Assembly: GCA_004555405.1 (NCBI GenBank)
Contig: SFIE01000052.1
Coordinates: 1 to 25,537, forward strand
Direction of reading: 5' to 3'
Source of the DNA: Subdoligranulum sp.
Lineage (GTDB): Bacteria > Bacillota > Clostridia > Oscillospirales > Ruminococcaceae
DNA length: 25,537 nt
The stretch's first letter is position 1. Each line of letters starts with the position of its first letter. This document shows positions 20,618-25,537 of the stretch, piece after piece. Under the pieces are notes generated by a model, which had not been told where the DNA came from, did no database searches, and saw only the letters and a program-made list of their open reading frames with translations. The translations under genes and the position numbers were made by a program.

Positions 20618-21370
20618 TTATTTTTTCAGCACCTTCGTCAGCCAGATATAACGCAGATTGGTTTGCAGGTATCGCGGCAAAAGCCGCACAGGGTCCTGCA
20701 TAAGGCGATAAAGCCATTCCAGGCTGCAGCGCTGCATCCAAAGCGGTGCGCGCTGTATGTTGCCTGCCTCGTAATCAAATGCCGCGCCCACGCCCAGCAT
20801 AATGCCCGGCAGTGCCCCACGGTGGGCCGCCATCCAGCGCTCCTGCTTGGGTGCCCCCAGCCCCACCCAGATAAAATCCGGGGCGGCCTGGCGGATCTTT
20901 TCCATGGAAGCGGCTTCCTCCTGCTCGGTAAGCGGGCGGAAGGGCGGCGATTCCATGCCCACCACCTGTGCGCCGGGATAGCTTTGGGCCAGCTTTTGGC
21001 GCAAAAGTTCCAGCGTTTCGGGCGTTGAGCCGTAAAAGTAATGTTTCCAGCCTGTTTCGGCGCTTTTTTTCAGCACCTCACGCATAAGGTCCGGCCCGGT
21101 AACACGCTGCGCATTGGCAAAGCCGTGCTTGCGGCTGTAGGCCGAAAGCGGGCCGCCGTCCGGCAGGGCCATTACCGCGCCGTTTTGCACGGCACGGTAT
21201 TCGGGGCTTTGATAAGCCGTAACCGTGGTGTGTACATTGGATACACAAATATACTCGCCCCGCCAGCTTTCAAGATTTTGCTGCAAAAGCTGCAAAGTTT
21301 GAGCCATATTCACCGCCGCAATGTTTACTCCTAATATGCTGCAGGTTTCAAATTGCGTGTTCTGCTTCAT
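20618..21370 (-). CDS. WecG/TagA/CpsF-family glycosyltransferase (GT26)
   Basis: A 250-residue cytoplasmic or membrane-associated glycosyltransferase. In characterised members it adds the second sugar (often ManNAc or a uronic form) to a lipid-linked first sugar. Family motifs: ILGVNIAAVNM at the N-terminus, SNVHTTVTAYQ, ALPDGGPLSAYS, RVTGPDL, HYFYGSTPETLELL, and VGLGAPKQERWM. The C-terminal basic/hydrophobic stretch (LWMQRCSLEWLYRLMQDPVR) is typical and probably contacts the membrane. It follows the priming sugar transferase by about 27 bases and probably acts right after it. Donor sugar cannot be read from the sequence. Confidence 0.92.
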   Translation of the reverse strand: MKQNTQFETCSILGVNIAAVNMAQTLQLLQQNLESWRGEYICVSNVHTTVTAYQSPEYRAVQNGAVMALPDGGPLSAYSRKHGFANAQRVTGPDLMREVLKKSAETGWKHYFYGSTPETLELLRQKLAQSYPGAQVVGMESPPFRPLTEQEEAASMEKIRQAAPDFIWVGLGAPKQERWMAAHRGALPGIMLGVGAAFDYEAGNIQRAPLWMQRCSLEWLYRLMQDPVRLLPRYLQTNLRYIWLTKVLKK

Positions 21371-21397
21371 AAATGCTTTGTTTTCCCCTTTTACAGG

Positions 21398-22846
21398 TTA
21401 TTCTGCGCCGCGGCGGCTGAACACCACCGCCACAGTGCGCAGTAACAGCTTGATATCCAGCCAAAGGCTCCATTCGTCGATGTACTGCACATCCAAACGA
21501 ACCACTTCTTCAAAATCTTCGATCTCGCTGCGCCCGCTCACCTGCCAGAGCCCCGTAATGCCGGGCTTCATGCTGAGGCGGCGCTTGTGGTGGCTTTTGT
21601 AATGCTCGTATTCGTCCAATGTGGGCGGGCGGGTTCCCACAAGGCTCATATCGCCCATCAGCACATTGAAAAACTGCGGCAGCTCATCCAAACTGGTTTT
21701 CCGGATAAAACGCCCCACCCTGGTAATGCGGGGATCGTTTTCCATTTTAAACATAAGGCCATTCATTTCATTATGCTTCATCAGCTCGGCCTTGCGCGCT
21801 TCGGCATCCACATACATACTGCGGATCTTATAAATGTTAAAAATGCGGCCGTTCAGCCCCACACGCTTTTGCTTGAACAGCAGCGGGCCCGGGCTTTCCA
21901 GCTTGAGCGGTATCGCGATCAGCGCCATGGCGATCAGTGCCAGCACGCAGCCCACAAGCGCACCCGCAATATCCAGGCACCGCTTTAAAATTTCATCGGT
22001 AATACTCATGTGCGTGCCGTTCATGGTAATCACCGGGCTGCCCGCACAATGGGAAAGGCTGTCGCTGATCAGCGGCTTCCAATCATCTGTTTTTTGGGCA
22101 CCGTATCGTTCCAGGATCGGCAATGCCAGATTGATGGTCACACCCATGCTTTCCAGCTCTTTCAGATACGGCATCAGCGAGCGGCCGCTGTCCATGGGCA
22201 GGTCAATATACACTTCGTCCACGGCTTCGCGGCGCAGCCATTCCATAAAATTGCCGTAATCCGCCTTGATCTCAACGCCTTGGATCTGCGTGCCGATCTC
22301 GTCCGGTGCGGCATCCAGCAGTGCAAGACCATGCAGCTTGCGGCTCCAGTTCTGGTTCATATCCTGTATGATAGCCGCCGCACGGTCATGCGTAGTCAAA
22401 ATTGCTGTGAGCGTGGCAAATTTAGCGTTATTTTTGCTGTGATACAGATATTTTTTCAGCAATTCATGCCCGACAGGAAGCATGAACAGGTTGATGAGCG
22501 GCGTGCCGATCAGCATATAGCGCGAAGCCATCATGGGGATCTTGGTAACCACCAGCAGCAGCGCATGAACCGCCAGCAGCACCACATTGAACTTGATCGA
22601 GATCAAGAATTCATCTTGTATGTGCCTGTCGGCGATATTCTTTTTCTGATCGAAAAATAAAAATGTGACCAGAAAGGCCACCAGCAGCAAAACCGCGAAC
22701 TGATAAACCTCCTGCCGGTCAAACAGGTCAGCCGCGCGGCGCATCCAAACGCCGAACAGCATCCATGCAAACAAAAAGCTGCACGCCAGCGAGATCAGAT
22801 CCGCAAAAAACACAAACAGGAATTGCAGTTTTTCACGCTTATTCAT
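21398..22846 (-). CDS. Polyprenyl-phosphate sugar phosphotransferase (priming enzyme)
   Basis: A 482-residue WbaP/CpsE-like initiating transferase. The N-terminus has four membrane segments (for example FLFVFFADLISLACSFLFAW and FAVLLLVAFLVTFLFF). A Rossmann-like middle region (about 140-260) follows, then a re-entrant helix at KRCLDIAGALVGCVLALIAM. The C-terminal catalytic domain has ESPGPLLFKQKRVG, FNIYKIRSMY, RFIRKTSLDELPQFFNVL, GDMSLVGTRPP and KPGITGLWQVSGRS. It moves a sugar-1-phosphate from a nucleotide sugar to undecaprenyl phosphate, starting capsule, exopolysaccharide or wall-glycan repeat units. It is the first gene of the operon, with a structured leader and its own promoter. Ribosome site GGGAAGGAAA. 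Confidence 0.93.
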   Translation of the reverse strand: MNKREKLQFLFVFFADLISLACSFLFAWMLFGVWMRRAADLFDRQEVYQFAVLLLVAFLVTFLFFDQKKNIADRHIQDEFLISIKFNVVLLAVHALLLVVTKIPMMASRYMLIGTPLINLFMLPVGHELLKKYLYHSKNNAKFATLTAILTTHDRAAAIIQDMNQNWSRKLHGLALLDAAPDEIGTQIQGVEIKADYGNFMEWLRREAVDEVYIDLPMDSGRSLMPYLKELESMGVTINLALPILERYGAQKTDDWKPLISDSLSHCAGSPVITMNGTHMSITDEILKRCLDIAGALVGCVLALIAMALIAIPLKLESPGPLLFKQKRVGLNGRIFNIYKIRSMYVDAEARKAELMKHNEMNGLMFKMENDPRITRVGRFIRKTSLDELPQFFNVLMGDMSLVGTRPPTLDEYEHYKSHHKRRLSMKPGITGLWQVSGRSEIEDFEEVVRLDVQYIDEWSLWLDIKLLLRTVAVVFSRRGAE

Positions 22847-22870
22847 TCCGTATGATTTTCCTTCCCGTCA

Positions 22871-22891
22871 GCAGAGGCTTTACCTCTCTGC
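22871..22891 (-). promoter_or_regulatory. 5' UTR hairpin before the sugar transferase ribosome site
   Basis: GCAGAG (22871-22876) pairs with CTCTGC (22886-22891), with partial extension inside. On the minus-strand RNA it lies about ten bases before the Shine-Dalgarno and may influence translation. Confidence 0.4.
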
Positions 22892-22905
22892 CGATAGATA
22901 TTCTC

Positions 22906-22942
22906 TATAGGATAAAGCAAATTTTTCCTTTTATATCCTATA
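22906..22942. promoter_or_regulatory. Inverted repeat at the start of the polysaccharide operon transcript
   Basis: TATAGGATA (22906-22914) and TATCCTATA (22934-22942) are exact 9-bp inverted repeats separated by 19 bases. One arm touches the -10 box. It may be an operator or a hairpin at the mRNA 5' end. Confidence 0.5.
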
Positions 22943-22943
22943 T

Positions 22944-22972
22944 AGTTTACTGCAAAAAACGGTATTTGGCAA
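22944..22972 (-). promoter_or_regulatory. Probable promoter of the polysaccharide operon
   Basis: On the minus strand TTGCCA (22967-22972) and TAAACT (22944-22949) are 17 bases apart, in an AT-rich stretch. A TATATA shifted downstream is an alternative -10. The -35 overlaps a small TTGGC/GCCAA dyad (22966-22977). Confidence 0.5.
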
Positions 22973-22977
22973 GCCAA

Positions 22978-23170
22978 TCTTTCCTTCGTACAAAAAAAGA
23001 AAAAACCAAAAATCGGCTTTGCGCAAGAAAGCCTGTGCTTTTGCCTGCTTTCCTTGCAAAAGCCGCCAAGAACAACGAAAAGCCGCCCCCATACAACACT
23101 CGCATGAGAACGGCTATTCGCAGATCGTAATATTAAGTTAAGCTGTCGGCGCACCTTGGCCGATGTGGGT
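22978..23170. other. Spacer between the nucleotidyltransferase remnant and the polysaccharide operon
   Basis: About 190 bases without a supported gene. It holds two copies of GGCGGCTTTT on the minus strand and an A-rich run near 22990. I see no convincing terminator for the upstream gene. Confidence 0.4.
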
Positions 23171-23953
23171 TCAGCCCCACAGCTTTTCGGGATACTCGCC
23201 CGCAGCGATCATATCTGCAAAGCCCTTTTGGGCAGCCTCGGTATCCTCTTGATAAGTGATGCCGATCCAGCGGTCCGGCGTTTCCAAAACCTTTACGGTA
23301 GCCTTGCCGCTCTTGAGCAGACCATCGATGATAATGGGCACCAGATATTCCTTTTTGCAGGGGTCGCCCTCGGCACTGGCCAAAAATTCTTCAAAGCCTT
23401 TGCCAAGGCATTCCAGAAAATCGGGATAGCAGGCCCACATATTCATCGAAACCCAGTTTTCCGGCTGTAGCCACTGCTGCACATCGGGGCGGTCACACAC
23501 CAGCTTGCCGTCCTTTTTGGCAATGCCGGTGGTTTCGATCACCTGCGTGAGCATTTCGTTTTCATCCGCCACGCAAACGCCGCGGGTCACTGCGCCGTTT
23601 TCGCTCAGGGTGTTTTTCAAAATAAAACCAGCCATGCCCATGGTCATCACATCGGGGGTGGTTTCATGATTCACAAGGAAATCGTGCAGCTTTTTGAATG
23701 CGGTTTTGCCATAGTAATCATCGGCATTGATGATGACAAAAGGCTCTTTCACAACGCCCCGGCAGCACAGAATTGCCTGGCCGGTGCCCCAGGGCTTTGT
23801 GCGGCCTTCGGGCACGGTAAAGCCGGCGGGCAGGTCACTGAGTTCCTGATAAACATATTCCACCTGGATCTGCTTGGCGATACGGTCACCGATCACCTCA
23901 CGGAATTCTGCTTCAATATCCTTGCGGATAATGAAAACCACTTTATCAAAGCC
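23171..23953 (-). pseudogene. Sugar nucleotidyltransferase remnant lacking its N-terminus
   Basis: The frame encodes about 256-260 residues of a Clostridia-type NTP_transferase. It includes VFIIRKDIEAEFREVIG, VPEGRTKPWGTGQAIL, VINADDYYGKTAF, WVSMNMWACYPDFLE and DRWIGITYQED. Homologues have about 45-55 residues before GFDKVVFII, including the G-x-G-x-R nucleotide-binding loop. Here the match begins abruptly at GFDK (23953), an in-frame TAG lies a few codons upstream, and no ribosome site precedes the possible GTG at 23941. A good promoter remains 50 bases upstream. The simplest reading is a deletion that removed the ribosome site, start and catalytic loop, so the product should be inactive. 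A local assembly error is the alternative. Confidence 0.8.
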
Positions 23954-24001
23954 CGTTCTGCCGCTGCTCTATGCTCGATTTCATTCCGTTTGATTCGTTT
24001 T

Positions 24002-24031
24002 ATTATAACCCCGATTTGTACTTTTCGTCAA
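24002..24031 (-). promoter_or_regulatory. Promoter stranded upstream of the truncated nucleotidyltransferase
   Basis: On the minus strand TTGACG (24026-24031) and TATAAT (24002-24007) are 18 bases apart. It directly follows the symporter stop codon and now reads into the truncated gene. Confidence 0.65.
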
Positions 24032-24046
24032 GCAATATGGATTTTT

Positions 24047-25402
24047 TTATCGCAAGCCCTGATATACCAGCACCAAAACCAGCAGCGGCAGCACATATTG
24101 GAAATAGTATTTCAGCCAGCGGGGCAGTTTGATGCCCTCGCCCTCGTTGGCTTCCTTCAGGTAGTTGTCAAAGCCCCAGCCCCAGCGGCTCACGCAGAAC
24201 ATCAGATAAATCAGCGAGCCGATGGGCAAAAGCAGGTTGCTCACCAAGAAGTCTTCACTGTCCAGCACATCGCGGCCGCCAATGATATGCAGCCAGCTCC
24301 ACTTGTTGTAGCCCAGCACACAGGGCATGCTGGCGATCAGAATGAAAATGCAGTTGAGCACAGCAGCCTTTTTACGGCTCCAGCCGAAGGTGTCGCGGCA
24401 GAAGCAGGAAATGTTTTCAAACACGGCCAGCACCGTAGAAAAGCTTGCAAAGGTCATAAACAGGAAGAACAGCGAGCCCCAGAATCGGCCGCCGGGCATA
24501 TTGACAAACACATTGGGCAGCGTGATAAAGATCAGCTGCGGGCCGGCATCGGGCTGCACGCCATAGGTGAAGCAGGCCGGGAAAATGATCGTGCCCGCCA
24601 TGATGGCCACAAAGGTATCCAGCACGCAGATGCGCACGGCCTCGCTGGCCAGCGTGTTGCTGCGGCTCATGTAGCTGCCGAAGATCTCCATAGCGGCAAT
24701 GCCCAGGCTCAGGGTGAAGAAAGCCTGGTTCATTGCAGCAGAAACCACGCTGCCAATGCCGATTTCGGCCACAGCGGAAAGATCGGGCACCAGATAAAAG
24801 TGCATGCCCTCGCCCGCGCCGGAAAGCATCAGGCTGTGCCCGGCCAACACCAGAATCAAAATCAGCAGAGCGCTCATCATCCACTTGGAAATACGCTCCA
24901 GGCCGCTTTGCAGCCCAAAGCTGCACACCACAAAGCCCACGACCACCGTGATGGCCATCCAGAAGGCCATTTCGGGGGCCGAGCCCAGCAGACTTCCAAA
25001 CACGCCCGCCACCGCATCGGCGCTCATTCCCGGCTGGAAGGTGCCGGTGGCAAATTTCACCAGATAGCCCAGCATCCAGCCGGACACCGTGGTGTAATAC
25101 ATCATCAGCAGGCAGCAGCCGATCACGCAGAAATAGCCGTGGATATGCCACTTGCTGCCCTTCGGCTCCAGCGCCTTGTAGCCGTCCACCGCACTGCAGC
25201 GGCTGGCGCGGCCCACGGCCAGCTCCATCGTGAGCACAGGCACGCCCATGCACAGCAAAAACAGCAGATACAGGATCACAAACAGGCCGCCGCCGCTTTG
25301 GCCCGCCACATAGGGGAAACGCCACACATTGCCAATGCCGATGGCGCAGCCCGCACTTACCAGCAGAAATCCCATTCGGGACTGAAATGATTCACGTTGC
25401 AT
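24047..25402 (-). CDS. Sodium:neurotransmitter symporter (NSS/SNF) family transporter
   Basis: A 451-residue membrane protein with about eleven to twelve segments and a LeuT-like fold. The first helix holds the sodium/substrate signature AGCAIGIGNVWRFPY. Others: GGLFVILYLLFLLCMGVPVL, the MELAVGR motif, MNQAFFTLSLGIAAMEIFGSYM in the helix 6 region, and FFLFMTFASFSTVLAVFENI in helix 8. Bacterial NSS proteins import amino acids (Leu, Trp, Tyr and others) with Na+; the substrate here is unknown. The ATG at 25402 follows GAAAGAGG. It is transcribed alone from a promoter at 25494-25522. No terminator is clear after it. Confidence 0.93.
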   Translation of the reverse strand: MQRESFQSRMGFLLVSAGCAIGIGNVWRFPYVAGQSGGGLFVILYLLFLLCMGVPVLTMELAVGRASRCSAVDGYKALEPKGSKWHIHGYFCVIGCCLLMMYYTTVSGWMLGYLVKFATGTFQPGMSADAVAGVFGSLLGSAPEMAFWMAITVVVGFVVCSFGLQSGLERISKWMMSALLILILVLAGHSLMLSGAGEGMHFYLVPDLSAVAEIGIGSVVSAAMNQAFFTLSLGIAAMEIFGSYMSRSNTLASEAVRICVLDTFVAIMAGTIIFPACFTYGVQPDAGPQLIFITLPNVFVNMPGGRFWGSLFFLFMTFASFSTVLAVFENISCFCRDTFGWSRKKAAVLNCIFILIASMPCVLGYNKWSWLHIIGGRDVLDSEDFLVSNLLLPIGSLIYLMFCVSRWGWGFDNYLKEANEGEGIKLPRWLKYYFQYVLPLLVLVLVYQGLR

Positions 25403-25474
25403 AGAAACCTCTTTCTTCCTTCAATTCATCCAAGACTGTGCCGGGCGCAGCGTTTATGCCGCACCGGCCTTTCG

Positions 25475-25522
25475 ATTGATGCGAAATCAATTTATAATAC
25501 CAGCTTTTGGGAGAAAAATCAA
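25475..25522 (-). promoter_or_regulatory. Promoter of the NSS transporter with an adjacent dyad
   Basis: On the minus strand TTGATT (25517-25522) and TATTAT (25494-25499) are 17 bases apart. Just downstream is an exact dyad ATTGAT/ATCAAT (25475-25480 and 25486-25491), near the transcription start, which could be an operator. Confidence 0.55.
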
Positions 25523-25537
25523 TTTTTTTACAAATTT

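Noticed and set aside
23666..25390. Long plus-strand frame of 574 codons
   Set aside because: It is antisense to the NSS transporter and nucleotidyltransferase remnant; composition is typical of antisense frames in GC-rich DNA.

Overview
This window looks like chromosomal DNA of a gut-type member of the Oscillospirales (the Faecalibacterium / Gemmiger / Subdoligranulum neighbourhood of the Clostridia). I infer this from moderately GC-rich genes separated by AT-rich spacers, strong AAAGGAG-type ribosome sites, consensus sigma-A promoters and Clostridia-style family members (RuvX next to a DUF1836 protein, membrane-anchored MurF, Ddl with a Gly/Lys-rich tail). No rRNA, tRNA, CRISPR array, transposase or phage gene is visible. 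All convincing genes are on the minus strand except one chorismate mutase-shikimate kinase fusion.

Right to left (the direction of transcription): (1) 25402-23171, a sodium:neurotransmitter-type symporter, then a sugar nucleotidyltransferase that has lost its N-terminus although its promoter survives. (2) 22972-18515, a surface-polysaccharide operon: polyprenyl-phosphate sugar transferase, TagA/CpsF glycosyltransferase, GDP-mannose dehydratase and GDP-fucose synthase, with a regulatory-looking leader and a clear terminator. (3) 18515-13927, an envelope group: alpha/beta hydrolase, membrane MurF and D-Ala-D-Ala ligase, followed by greA, whose reading frame runs without a stop through its own terminator. 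(4) 13124-13918 (+), the chorismate mutase-shikimate kinase fusion. (5) 12831-9496, methionine uptake: metQ behind a perfect-consensus promoter, an inverted-repeat operator and a transcription attenuator with a Met- and Cys-rich leader peptide; a perfect 17-bp terminator separates metQ from metN-metI, which have their own promoter. (6) 9479-1367, a long same-strand run: ruvX, DUF1836 gene, MFS transporter, MTA/SAH nucleosidase, CNNM/CorC-type membrane protein and potABCD, with potD broken by a deletion. (7) An acyl-ACP thioesterase and, downstream, a candidate small RNA with its own promoter and terminator.

The main discovery candidate is the attenuator at 12611-12757. A 29-residue leader peptide holds eight Met and five Cys. 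It is followed by a terminator whose 5' arm can instead pair with a segment just after the last Met codon. Together with the operator over the -35 box, this suggests two-layer control of methionine uptake by sulfur amino-acid supply, without an S-box riboswitch. Methionine import, MTA/SAH recycling and polyamine import lie in one stretch, so they may be physiologically linked. Two genes (potD and the nucleotidyltransferase) carry deletions, which may be real decay or assembly artefacts.
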